A stretch of 64,000 nt of DNA from Symbiodinium microadriaticum (lineage: Eukaryota > Sar > Dinophyceae > Suessiales > Symbiodiniaceae). The notes under the pieces were generated by a model. That model saw only the letters and a list, made by a program, of their open reading frames with translations. It ran no database searches and was not told the DNA's origin. The position numbers and the translations under genes are program-made. The stretch is taken from the NCBI GenBank assembly GCA_001939145.1, contig LSRX01000418.1, forward strand, positions 1 through 64,000, given 5' to 3'. Shown in pieces: positions 35,247 through 42,358 of this stretch. The first letter of the stretch is position 1; each line of letters opens with the position of its first letter.

Positions 35247-35741
35247 CATATATATATACACATATATATATATGTATTTATGCATTTAGTAGTTCGTTCA
35301 TATATTATTGTGTAAATGCACATGCATAGGTAAACGGCTGGCCTCACTGCAGCCCGAGTGATGGCCCTACTTACAAAGTCACCCCGATCCTGCGGCTCCA
35401 TGTCCCCAAACCCAAAACCCGACCCTAAACATCCCGAAATCCCAAAGCTGAACCAGAACCCTACACCCAAGGCTTTGAAAGCGTAAGTTGCATCAGGGTG
35501 TCCTGCCCCTCTAAGCCCTAGCCCCTAAACCCTAAACGCTTAACCTAGCCCGTAAACCCTAAACCCTTAACTCCTTGCCCGTAAACCCTAAACCCTTAAC
35601 TCCTAGCCCGTAAACCCTAAACCCTTAACTCCTAGCCCCTCCCCCGCAAGAGGCCGGAAGAAAGCCAGTCACGGCGAAGGGCTTGATCTTCCTGAACTCC
35701 TCGCAGTCAGCGAGCACCACATTCATGTACTTGTCGAAGGC
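23911..35741 (-). CDS. SNRPB: SmB/B' (Sm core) protein gene, N-terminus missing
   Basis: SmB is a subunit of the heptameric Sm ring on U1, U2, U4 and U5 snRNPs and acts in pre-mRNA splicing in the nucleus. Eight exons (A to H, 35,741 down to 23,911) join in one frame into about 148 residues. They comprise Sm-fold strands around the Sm2 motif (CEEFRKIK, VKRTLGFVVLRGETIVSL), an AGRGMPAA / APAGLAGPVRGVGGA linker that is almost identical to animal SmB, and a PGM-repeat tail typical of this protein. Human SmB is about 240 residues; the missing part is the N-terminal helix and Sm1 motif, whose exon was not found upstream. Exons total about 450 bp in 11.8 kb. Donors are GT, GC and probably GA; most acceptors are AG|G. 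Introns carry inverted telomere-type blocks, and four of the seven carry F1, F3, F4 or F5 elements. Exons A, C and F leave no reasonable alternative identification; the exact junctions A/B, D/E and F/G are inferred from phase. Confidence 0.88.
24026..24110. repeat. Direct repeat plus TTTAGGG, upstream of exon H
   Basis: AGAAGCCAGCGTTTAGGAT with GAAGGTGTAGGG occurs twice (24,026 and 24,074), in TTTAGGG orientation, directly beside the exon H acceptor. Confidence 0.8.
24684..24786. mobile_element. Inverted-repeat element, family F3 (SmB intron G-H)
   Basis: AGAGATTCCAATATCCC / GGGATATTGGAGTCTCT ends, interior TTAAGGAATATACCTTAAATC mirrored by GATTTAAGG-type sequence; nearly the whole element is one hairpin. 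Confidence 0.85.
24853..24897 (-). CDS. SNRPB: SmB exon G: PGM/ARP segment
   Basis: ATCAACAG|G acceptor and ATGCC|GTCACC donor, 45 bp, reading PGMPPGFPARPPGM plus split codons at both ends. Both phases match exons F and H, which supports the GT donor over reading through to a TGA 15 bp downstream. If that read-through were used, this would be an alternative last exon. Confidence 0.78.
24937..25028. mobile_element. Inverted-repeat element, family F4 (SmB intron F-G)
   Basis: CCCATAGGCTCCTAAGTAG at the left and CTACTTCGGGGCCTATGGG at the right; interior AGAATATCCTATAAGGTAATCC. Second copy at 46,574. Confidence 0.8.
26165..26320. repeat. 23-bp minisatellite containing a telomere unit
   Basis: About six head-to-tail copies of a 23-bp unit made of GGGGCCGAGGCTT plus TTAGGGTTTA, nearly identical to one another. 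Young tandem expansion built on TTTAGGG; lies in SmB intron F-G. Confidence 0.9.
27269..27391. mobile_element. Inverted-repeat element, family F1 (SmB intron F-G)
   Basis: ACTTGGAGGTTCATGGGTAG and CGACCCATGAACCTCCAAGT ends; internal palindrome AACTATAGTTACTATAGTTA. Confidence 0.85.
27405..27532. repeat. (CCCTAAA/CCCTAGA)n array
   Basis: About seventeen units with a CCCTAGA variant that is locally amplified. Confidence 0.9.
27545..27605 (-). CDS. Possible 61-bp exon inside SmB intron F-G
   Basis: CAGCAG|GCC acceptor, ACCA|GTGGAG donor, 20 codons with about 75% ending in G or C (ARQPFRCSPKPELHCFS). It lies between a CCCTAAA array and a TTTAGGG block. Its phase does not fit between SmB exons F and G and the peptide is not SmB-like, so it is either a false island, a cassette exon that shifts frame, or on the other strand (CSSGFGLHLNGCRACC). 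Confidence 0.2.
27612..27740. repeat. TTTAGGG block
   Basis: Degenerate TTTAGGG/TTTAAGG units, opposite to 27,405-27,532. Confidence 0.8.
28378..28463 (-). CDS. SNRPB: SmB exon F: conserved Gly/Ala/Pro linker
   Basis: GGGGTAG|GTC acceptor; 28 codons read VAGRGMPAAPLSS then APAGLAGPVRGVGGA, the second part matching vertebrate SmB residue for residue. The end is placed at GCAGA|GCTTTG because this GC donor gives the phase needed by exon G. Confidence 0.9.
28489..28629. repeat. Inverted telomere-type pair inside SmB intron E-F
   Basis: TTTAGGG orientation at 28,489-28,530 and CCCTAAA at 28,608-28,629 in a 465-bp intron, the most compact example of the arrangement seen in longer introns. Confidence 0.85.
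28929..28967 (-). CDS. SNRPB: SmB exon E: 39-bp Gly/Pro/Arg exon
   Basis: ATCAG|C acceptor and GGGCAG|GCAGGG donor frame 13 codons, PRPDIQPGPGRGQ, which sit where human SmB has its GPGIGR-type segment before AAGRG. Phase 0 at both ends fits D and F. AG|C is less typical here than AG|G, so this exon is less certain than its neighbours. Confidence 0.6.
29365..29496. repeat. 39-bp minisatellite, about four copies
   Basis: AAAGCCCATTTTCAAGACTAC with CTGAACTCAAACT recurs at about 39-bp spacing with few changes. A multiple of three keeps frames open on the minus strand and creates an artificial repeat peptide. Confidence 0.9.
29750..29836 (+). CDS. Candidate terminal exon inside SmB intron D-E
   Basis: CCTTTTTTCTGCGTATCGGAG|G is a good pyrimidine-rich acceptor; 28 codons to TAA read ETAHFFGDAFWGFPHPLKLG plus EAGNSPKR. 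The minus strand is also open (LQRVRKAPERIPEEVRSFL) and has a GTGAGG donor. Being inside an SmB intron it would be a nested gene or a decayed insertion. Confidence 0.25.
   Translation, partial: ETAHFFGDAFWGFPHPLKLGEAGNSPKR
29979..30121. mobile_element. Inverted-repeat element, family F1 (SmB intron D-E)
   Basis: Standard F1 ends (ACTTGGAGGTTCATGGGCAG / CTACCCATGAACCTCCAAGT). The interior contains a 35-bp tandem duplication (GTATGGTAACTAAAGCTG, twice), making it the longest copy. Confidence 0.85.
30270..30365. repeat. ATGTAT/ACACAC microsatellite
   Basis: Degenerate alternating TATATG and ACATAC units ending in CACACA. Confidence 0.85.
31395..31510. repeat. (CCCTAAA)n array
   Basis: About fifteen units, many as CCCTAAACTCCTAAA. 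Confidence 0.9.
31574..31680. mobile_element. Inverted-repeat element, family F3 (SmB intron D-E)
   Basis: AGAGACTCCAAGATCCC / GGGATATTGGAGTCTCT ends and the TATTAGGGATC core of the family. Confidence 0.85.
32374..32405 (-). CDS. SNRPB: SmB exon D: 32-bp Sm2 strand
   Basis: GGAGCAG|GC acceptor; reads (G)ETIVSLMAEA, matching the GENLVSMTVEG segment of animal SmB. The donor is either GCG|GATCC (GA) or, six bases on, CCT|GCTCTT (GC); both keep phase 0 into exon E. Confidence 0.8.
32755..33060. repeat. TTTAGGG then CCCTAAA blocks in SmB intron C-D
   Basis: TTTAGGG at 32,755-32,795 and CCCTAAA at 32,885-33,060; a shorter TTTAGGG run lies at 33,122-33,147, so this intron has three blocks. Confidence 0.8.
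33280..33313 (-). CDS. SNRPB: SmB exon C: 34-bp, GC donor
   Basis: TGCACAG|GTC acceptor; VKRTLGFVVLR plus one base, then CGAG|GCGCTG. The leftover G joins GC of exon D to make the Gly of the invariant LRGE motif, which shows directly that a GC donor is used. Confidence 0.87.
33353..33418. mobile_element. Inverted-repeat element, family F5 (SmB intron B-C)
   Basis: TTAGTAGGGAATGGAGGAATG mirrored by CATTCTTCCATTCCCTGGTA; 66 bp, almost entirely stem. Confidence 0.8.
34125..34265. repeat. 36-bp minisatellite, four copies
   Basis: CATACTMGACTGTTTGGG with TTTAGGYTTTAGGATAT, starting at 34,125, 34,162, 34,198 and 34,234. Each copy carries one telomere-like unit. Confidence 0.9.
34571..34601 (-). 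CDS. SNRPB: SmB exon B: 31-bp charged micro-exon
   Basis: TCACAAAG|G acceptor and AAAGAG|GCAGGG donor. Reads SKGRKDDEKE, equivalent to the NSKQAEREEKR stretch between KIKP and LGL in human SmB. The start phase matches exon A only if A ends at a GA donor, so B and the A junction support each other. Confidence 0.72.
34972..35137 (+). other. Possible retroelement fragment beside a CA/TA tail
   Basis: Two plus frames are open across 34,972-35,137 and the block runs into (CA)n and (TA)n tracts, as 3' ends of some non-LTR elements do. No reverse transcriptase or other domain is visible. Inference only. Confidence 0.2.
35145..35290. repeat. (CA)n then (TA)n microsatellites
   Basis: ACACACAAACCCACACAC grading into CATATATATATATACATATA repeats. 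Confidence 0.95.
35510..35640. repeat. 29-bp CCCTAAA minisatellite
   Basis: Four copies of a unit TAGCCCGTAAACCCTAAACC plus CTTAACTCC, adjacent to the donor side of SmB exon A. Confidence 0.9.
35671..35741 (-). CDS. SNRPB: SmB exon A: Sm-fold segment
   Basis: CATGCTCAG|GCC acceptor. AFDKYMNVVLADCEEFRKIK aligns without gaps to [20 protein letters not shown] of animal SmB; 21 of 23 codons end in G or C. The end is set at GCCGT|GACTGG so that phase matches exon B; a GT donor two bases earlier (GCC|GTGACT) would break it. CCCTAAA lies left and TTTAGGG right (35,770). Confidence 0.92.
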
Positions 35742-35829
35742 CTGAGCATGGTAGGGCCCATAGGAATTAAAGTTTAGGGGTTTAGGGCTTTAGGCGGGCT
35801 TAGGGTTCTGGTGTCGAGGCCTAGATTAC

Positions 35830-36600
35830 TGAACCCCGTGGTTCCAGGGTTCATGTGTTAAAGCCATCAGGAAACTTTGGGAACAGTGTTTCTGGCCCCG
35901 ATGATAGATGGGTCATTGTAATTTCGGATGCCTCTGGGGAGGGTAGGTACGTACGTATTCATCAAAAGCTGAAGTTGTTGGACCCAAAACAAGTTGTCCT
36001 TGCAATTTTGGCAGGCCTCTATATGCCTAAAGCATAAAACCTCAGCCCGAATCCGAAATCTAAAAAGACCTATAAACTTACGGCAAGCAAACATCAACCT
36101 ACATCTTCTGTGGGGAAGCCCAAGTTGGACACCTGGTCAACTACTTGAGTCACAAAACCCACTGAACTCTGAGGGTTCGACACTACATATGGAACGGCCT
36201 GTCCGAATCTTGAAGTTAGACCGTTCGCCGTGACAGGTGAACGCAAAAGCCAAGTTACATTGCTGAAACAGTTTCCTGAATTTTCAGCCAAACGGTAGGC
36301 TCAACCACTAACGCGTTTAGGAATGGATCGCTTGCGACGTTGACTCGAAAACACCCGAAATCGCAGCAAGCACAGTGGGGCGCTCATTCTGTCTCACCTT
36401 TAGGGGTAACTGGGAAAATGCAGCCTCAACTCCTGCCCATCAAACACACTTATTCCGCTATTCCAAAGCCTGCTGAGATCAGTGGTCAGCAATGCAATCA
36501 GCCATCACGCCCAAACACGGGTATCAAGGGATTGAACCCCGGATTCTGACTCGGGTGCACACCATAAATGTGCCAACCAGCATGCGGGCGTCGGAAATGG
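35830..36600. other. Repeat-poor block with open frames, no domain
   Basis: Plus 35,855-36,037 and minus 36,094-36,291 are protein-like (RWVIVISDASGEGRYVRI; RFGQAVPYVVSNPQSSVGF). The minus frame ends near a possible G|GTTGATG donor. This block lies just upstream of SmB exon A and was searched for the Sm1 motif without success. Confidence 0.3.
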
Positions 36601-36687
36601 TCACGCGGACACGATAGTCCAGCCTCGATTGCCGACTACAACTTTATGGTTCGGCTTTCGGTCCCTTGTCGTGAATGCTGACACGGA

Positions 36688-36720
<33 letters not shown>

Positions 36721-36802
36721 ATTTATATTCATATTTATATTTATATTGATATTTATATACATATATACATATATATATATACAGACACACACACACACAC
36801 TT
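36688..36802. repeat. (TA)n/(TTTATA)n/(CA)n microsatellite
   Basis: ATATAT, ATTTATATTTATAT and ACACAC runs in succession. Confidence 0.95.
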
Positions 36803-36964
36803 TGGTCACATTCCCGTAAAGTACAATTACAACCGAAACCATGGCTAACCAAACAAAACCTTGCCGGACAGAAGGTCCTGTGCAACAGAAGACCCCGTCT
36901 AACCAAGAAACCTGCTTATATGTATAGCAGGAACTGCACGCATTCTTGTAGCAAAAATCCGTAT

Positions 36965-37199
36965 ATAAATACAACTACACATGTATAAATGCATGCATAT
37001 GCATATGTATGTATAGTATACGAATATATGAAAAACGTAGATATGTATATGCATGTTATATATATATATATATATTTATAGATGTGCAGATATGTAAATA
37101 TGTAAGTACGCATATACTTGTGAAAACAAAGATGCAAGTATGTATATACGATTATATGTATACATGTACTGTTATGTATATATATATATGTATGTGGGG
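36965..37199. repeat. AT-rich ATGTATATGCA-type microsatellite
   Basis: Degenerate TATG/CATA repeats leading directly into the left boundary of the 37.2-39.5 kb element. Confidence 0.9.
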
Positions 37200-37989
37200 T
37201 GACCATATAGCTCGCCCCCCCCCCCATGATCCACCGGTCGGTGGTGCGTGGGGTGGTGGAGGGTGAGCAGGACCTATCCGGAATGCATGCGATCTCGACT
37301 CCGAGTACATTCTACAGCGCATACAGTTTCAGGAGCATCTCCTTTCAAAGCTCGAGAGAGCGTACAAAGACGAGATTTATCCAACGTTATATATGGTGAA
37401 AATATTCGGGGCTTGGCGGCTAATTTCGGAACTTTAGGAAATCAGGACGACAGTGCAGGGTTAAATTCCGAAAATATGGCCAAATACCCACCTTCCACCC
37501 GTTGAAAAACCACTATCTAGCACGCATACATCATTCGCAATAGACGCACTTGTTATTAAGATTGTGTAACTGTAAGAGCACCTACTTATTGGAAAAACAT
37601 TCAATGAAAACTTATATCAGCTTAACTATCCTTCAAATTTTTGTTCAATTCGCAATATAGCAGATGTAACGAGAATTTATAGTGTCCAATTAGTCAATCA
37701 GTGCCCAACTCAATCTGCTAGCTATTGACAACATGCCTTGTACTAAGGAAACAACATTAGACCGCGATAACAGTGCTCGTTAAGTCCTAAGTCATAACAT
37801 GTCAACTACATGATCCAAACATAATACTAACGAGCACGTAGCATATAATGAAAAACAAAAAACATGAGGCAAATATTCGGCTTAATACCGCTGAAACATG
37901 AACTACATTGAACTACGCAGTAACCGCAGACTGGAGAGGTATCATGTAGCACCATCAAATTAAATATCTATTACATGCACAACATCTGT

Positions 37990-38640
37990 CAATTGTTAAT
38001 ACTGTCGTTTATTTATGAGCTATCTCCCAGGTGTTGCTTGAACATCAATAACGAGTCAGGTATCTGTGAAATCGTGAGATATTGGTCGACTAATTCAGAT
38101 CACCTGCCAAGCGATATCAATAATTCATGAAAATCAAACACCAAGCGTTATTGACCATTACTTCGTATCTCTTGTAACAGTACAACGATATTGAAAAATG
38201 AACAAATGTTATGATCGTTATCTAACACTTGTTGATATTGCCTTCACTTGTCGTCAGCTATCGTCTAGAAATTGCCGTATTGCCAAAAAACGCTTTAGGT
38301 ATATACTCATGAGACCTTGGTCGAATAATTCATGAATCAAAGCGAGCTTACTGATTCGTGAATATCGATTTCCAGGCGAAACTAATGATTACTATGCATC
38401 TCTGATAACGTTAATTCGATAGTTATTGAAGAATGACTAACACGCGCGGGGTCTAACAACTGTTGATCTTACCTTCTACTTGTGGTCAGCTATCCTCTGA
38501 ATATTTCCGTAGCACCAAATATATATTTATGAGATGTTGGCCGAATAATTCATTAATAACAAATGCTAGCCAGATTAATCATTACAAAGCATGTGTCATA
38601 ATGGTAATTCGATAGAGAAGACTGAATAACTACCTGACGA
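37990..38640. repeat. Diverged tandem repeat, period about 231 bp
   Basis: GTTGATATTGCCTTCACTTG at 38,231 returns as GTTGATCTTACCTTCTACTTG at 38,462. ATCTCTTGTAAC / ATCTCTGATAAC (38,167 and 38,398) and TTGGTCGACTAATTCA / TTGGTCGAATAATTCA are likewise spaced. The third copy is shortened by about 38 bp. Confidence 0.7.
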
Positions 38641-38934
38641 GTCTTTCAGGCAATATTTTTCGAGATTTACAGTACTAACCATGCTGAAAGAACTGTGCAA
38701 ACTGTAGCTAGATGCTTTGGTCTTCAGCGCGCATCAGACTAGAGATCAGCCGGATTTTGCAGTGAACCTCTGGCAGAAGAAAATGTTTCCCGGGAAGCAC
38801 TTGTCGTGTATCATATAATTGCGATGCATTCTCTGTGCACTTTGGCCTGCCCGACACTGTCTGTTTGGTCCTGTATTCAAGTACACGGCTTGGGGCTTAG
38901 AACAGAGACTCGAGGCTTCAAAGAGGCGGCCCGA

Positions 38935-39040
38935 AACCAAAAAACCAAAAAACCAAAATCTGGGAGAGAATCTTTTGGTTTCGGCCGGATTTTTGGTTTT
39001 TTTGGTTTTGCACTGTGTTTTTTGGTTTTTGGGTCGAAAA
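38935..39040. repeat. AACCAAAA / TTTTGGTT inverted repeat at the gap edge
   Basis: GAAACCAAAAAACCAAAAAACC is followed by TTTTTGGTTTTTTTGGTTTTG copies; this hairpin-prone low-complexity tract stops at the run of N. Confidence 0.85.
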
Positions 39041-39385
39041 NNNNNNNNNNNNNNNNNNNNNNNNNNNNNNNNNNNNNNNNNNNNNNNNNNNNNNNNNNNN
39101 NNNNNNNNNNNNNNNNNNNNNNNNNNNNNNNNNNNNNNNNNNNNNNNNNNNNNNNNNNNNNNNNNNNNNNNNNNNNNNNNNNNNNNNNNNNNNNNNNNNN
39201 NNNNNNNNNNNNNNNNNNNNNNNNNNNNNNNNNNNNNNNNNNNNNNNNNNNNNNNNNNNNNNNNNNNNNNNNNNNNNNNNNNNNNNNNNNNNNNNNNNNN
39301 NNNNNNNNNNNNNNNNNNNNNNNNNNNNNNNNNNNNNNNNNNNNNNNNNNNNNNNNNNNNNNNNNNNNNNNNNNNNNNNNNNNNN
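39041..39385. other. Assembly gap, 345 N
   Basis: Unknown bases. Open frames that run through it are meaningless. Confidence 1.
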
Positions 39386-39521
39386 TAGGAAAAACCACGT
39401 ATTTTTCAGGAGTTAGATAGAAAAACTGCTTTGCAAAATTGTGGAAAGCAAAGAGGCAAAAAGTACTGCAAAATACAGTATTTTTCAAGGAAAAAAGAAG
39501 ACCGGTGGATCATGGGGGGGG

Positions 39522-39730
39522 TGACCATATATATATATATACACATACATTCATGTGTGTGTGTGTGCGTATGTAATAATTGTTGTATTTGCATGCATAT
39601 ACGTTTACGTTTGAAAACACATATGTATTCATGTATTTCATACGTACTTAAATATACGTCTATGTATGCATATACGTACACACACATATACGTGCAACGA
39701 ACAGTACATAGGTGAAAACAAATGTATTTC
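39522..39730. repeat. (TA)n/(GT)n microsatellite
   Basis: CATATATATATATATACACAT and TGTGTGTGTGTGCG runs, then degenerate TACGTATAT units. Confidence 0.9.
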
Positions 39731-39774
39731 AATACGTACAGTACAACTATGCCGGCAAACTCAGCATAATCTGA

Positions 39775-40110
39775 CACAACTTAATATAACATAACATACG
39801 ATACCGTCATCGAGCGCAGCATAAGATAAAATAACACAGCACAGCACAACATATCATAACACAGAAACTGTTAGCACAGCAAAACAAAACACAATATAGC
39901 ACAACATAACGTAGCACAATATAATACAACCCAACATGTTATAACAAAAGCTAGCGACATTAGCACAACATATCGATGGAACGCACCATAGCATATTGAT
40001 AACAAAACGTAGCATAACTGGCATAAAATGATTCCATGACATCGCGTGAAATCACGTGATATGACAGAACATCACGTACCCCCACACACACACACACACA
40101 CCATGCCATC
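39775..40110. repeat. AACATA/AGCACA simple-sequence tract
   Basis: Irregular repeats of CATAAC, AGCACAACATA and ATAATAC over about 330 bp, then (CA)n at 40,083-40,101. Confidence 0.8.
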
Positions 40111-40278
40111 ACAGAACGTCCCGTAACATACATTGTGTTATATTACAATACCATCGCATATTTGCACGCATAAGTACAAGTACATACGCAGTGCATACAT
40201 GCGTACATGCATGCACACCAACATGTAACAAACACCTGAAGTTTTAACGGTATCAGTAAGCATCCGCGTTAACATGGG

Positions 40279-40875
40279 GTGCAAATAGCTGATGCTCCGA
40301 AGTTTACGAACCATTGTGCCCGTCTGCGAAAACTCTCTGTGTGGCCGCTGAGGCCGCCACCATTGGGCCATCCGTGTGTTTCTCCCCGACCTGGTAACAT
40401 GCAAGGCTACGCTATGGCGAGTTCAGGCCATGGTTTCCTGTTTTTGGGTTGTTTCGTTCATGTGTTAGGGCGAGCTTCGGTACCAGGACACACAGAAATA
40501 TGCTCAGGTGCGCAGGTTTCAACCGAAAACCTTGCAACGTCTCGTGCTTCAACCGTAACATGTAACATGCATGCACAGTACGCTTCATCGCAGGCAAGCA
40601 CGAGTGATCCAACGGTGAAGCAGTGGTGCATCTACCTAACGATCTCCAAGTTCGGTTTTGAACTCCGCATGTCGAACAGACCTTCTACCCGAAACGAAAG
40701 CCTAAACAGCCAAACTTGTTTCGGTATACATACGTTTTGTAACATTAGCTTCTATCTTCTTCAAGCGGCCGAACACAAACCCGGAACACATCACTTCTGG
40801 ACTTCAGGATTGTATCCCCTGTGCACTTGTGATCGTCCCACGAGTGTCAGCACTCTCAACAGTTGTAGATTGTAG
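40279..40875 (+). CDS. Unassigned 198-codon open frame
   Basis: The longest open frame besides the zinc-module gene, in sequence free of telomere-type repeats. The product would be rich in Ser, Thr, Cys and His, with no signal peptide, domain or repeat that I recognise and no strong codon bias. By length alone about one such frame is expected by chance in a window of this size. Confidence 0.2.
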   Translation: MQIADAPKFTNHCARLRKLSVWPLRPPPLGHPCVSPRPGNMQGYAMASSGHGFLFLGCFVHVLGRASVPGHTEICSGAQVSTENLATSRASTVTCNMHAQYASSQASTSDPTVKQWCIYLTISKFGFELRMSNRPSTRNESLNSQTCFGIHTFCNISFYLLQAAEHKPGTHHFWTSGLYPLCTCDRPTSVSTLNSCRL

Positions 40876-41339
40876 ATGTGCAGCGGAGAACAACATCTTT
40901 ACTACAGTATGCTTTGCTGACAGTTACGAATATCCAACCTATTCTACCATGCATATACACGGAATCTAAAACATGCTAAAATGCATCACGAAACGGTACC
41001 AGCAAACCACAACACCGATGAACTGTAACGGGAAAGGACCGCCTGTCACCGCAACAGCATAAGAAAACCTAAGTAGACTCGGAACCCCAAACCTCCAACC
41101 CTAACACCCCAGGCTGTATACTTCGGATTTTTGCTGAACCACGGGCTCAAAGGACATACCGTGTGATGTCAAAGGCGCTTCATGTTCAGGCTTGATGTTG
41201 GAACCACGGGTCTTACTAATTGTGGTGTTTGGAGAGGTTCCAGTGTCTAGTGTTTGTAAGGGAGTGCAGTGCTTTCAGGTTGAGGGTTAAGAAGATAAGG
41301 GCCCGCAGTCTCAGTGTATTGGGTGATCGGCTGTAGTCA

Positions 41340-41440
41340 AGAACTAAACCCTAAACCCCAAACTCTAAACCCTAAGCCCTAAACCCAAAACCCCAAACCC
41401 TCAACCCTAAACTTTTTAAACCCTAAACCCTAAACTTCAG
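41340..41440. repeat. CCCTAAA block
   Basis: About twelve units, left flank of the candidate exon at 41,509. Confidence 0.9.
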
Positions 41441-41508
41441 CATCAAGCAGAGTGACATCCTTGATATGGACGCCCCCTCCCCTCCCCCCTGCCCTCTCAT
41501 CCCCAGAG

Positions 41509-41541
41509 GCTTCAAGAGTTTGGCGTTGAAGGAGCCCGAAC
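41509..41541 (+). CDS. Candidate micro-exon after a strong polypyrimidine tract
   Basis: CCCTCCCCTCCCCCCTGCCC and TCTCATCCCCAGAG lead into (G)FKSLALKEPE; most codons end in G or C. Possible end at TTGAAG|GAGCCC (GA donor) or further on. CCCTAAA left, TTTAGGG right. Confidence 0.35.
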
Positions 41542-41542
41542 T

Positions 41543-41655
41543 TTAGGGTTTAGGGTTTAGGGGTTTAGGGGTTTAGGGTTTAGGCTTAGGGTTTTAAGGT
41601 TTTGGGTTTAGGGTTTAGGGGTTTAGGGGTTTAGGGTTTAGGGTAATTCAAGGGG
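41543..41655. repeat. (TTTAGGG)n array
   Basis: About fifteen units in the orientation opposite to 41,340-41,440. Confidence 0.9.
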
Positions 41656-41844
41656 CTTCTTTGGTTTGAGTCAGCGATTAACATCATCATAGGGACCCTG
41701 CGGAATAGCAGTACTCATTCTTACTCAGGCCCTATACTAGTTCGTTCAGTGTTTTTTCCAGGGCCCTTATAAGGTTTGTACAGGGCTGAGGAGCATTTTG
41801 CTTTTAGGATCCTTCATCGGTACTTTATAGTGTGTCTTATGGTA

Positions 41845-42114
41845 TTATTCTTGACCGTCTAGGGGTAATTCACTACTTATATGGGCTGAGGATTGCGATC
41901 GAGGGGCCAGCTTAGACACAGCTTCTGACAACGCATGCGCGAGGGGCCCGACGATACTGTTGATGTGCTGGCAGGCAATGCTGGAATGCGATGCTAAGCC
42001 AGGAACCGTAAGAGCTGATGGGGCACATGATGGACGATCCAAATGGTCAGCACCGTCGGCATCAGTAGCAAGATCAAAGAGCAGTCTTGCCAGGGACTCT
42101 CGCATGGAACCCAA
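41845..42114 (-). CDS. Unassigned 89-codon open frame
   Basis: A helix-prone frame (MRESLARLLFDLATDADGAD; HINSIVGPLAHALSEAVSKL) to a stop. It could be a terminal exon; no family match is recognised. Confidence 0.3.
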   Translation of the reverse strand: MGSMRESLARLLFDLATDADGADHLDRPSCAPSALTVPGLASHSSIACQHINSIVGPLAHALSEAVSKLAPRSQSSAHISSELPLDGQE

Positions 42115-42313
42115 ATACTAGGATCCTAAACACGAACCTCGTATCGACCCCAAGATACTAGGAGCGTTATTATGAAGAACACCAGAAGGACGCCGAATTT
42201 GAGAAACTTCTGAAATCTATCCTAAACCCTAAACCCCGAAACCCCGAAACCTCAAAGCCTCTCAACCCTAAACTCTAAAACCCTGAACCCAAAAAAACCC
42301 AAAACTTAAGAAC

Positions 42314-42358
42314 CCGCTGTGGCCGTGGCATGGCTGACAATCGCCCCTCGGCTCTGTC
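42314..42358 (-). CDS. Candidate 45-bp internal exon
   Basis: CCTTTTCTTTCTGTATCAG|GAC is a textbook acceptor and CAGCGG|GTTCTT a donor; 15 codons in phase 0 (DRAEGRLSAMPRPQR). It lies between CCCTAAA (42,220-42,300) and TTTAGGG (42,395-42,460) blocks. Confidence 0.38.

Larger units (their letters stand above)
37200..39531. mobile_element. AT-rich segment with inverted ends, possible transposon
   Basis: A C-run plus ATGATCCACCGGTC (37,215-37,239) is mirrored by GACCGGTGGATCAT plus a G-run (39,500-39,521). TGACCATATA stands outside both ends in the same direction (37,200 and 39,522), compatible with a 10-bp target duplication as known for Mutator-like elements, although five bases (GCTCG) separate it from the left C-run. 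The interior lacks telomere-type repeats, is AT-rich, has no long ORF and contains a 345-base gap. The alternative is two inverted copies of a retroelement 3' end, each followed by a TA tail. Confidence 0.45.

Noticed and set aside
36515-36580. Minus-strand GGTTCAATCCC resembling a tRNA B box
   Set aside because: The T stem is poor and no A box lies upstream.
38806-39488. Open frames of 130-200 codons crossing 39,041-39,385
   Set aside because: They consist mostly of unknown bases in the gap.
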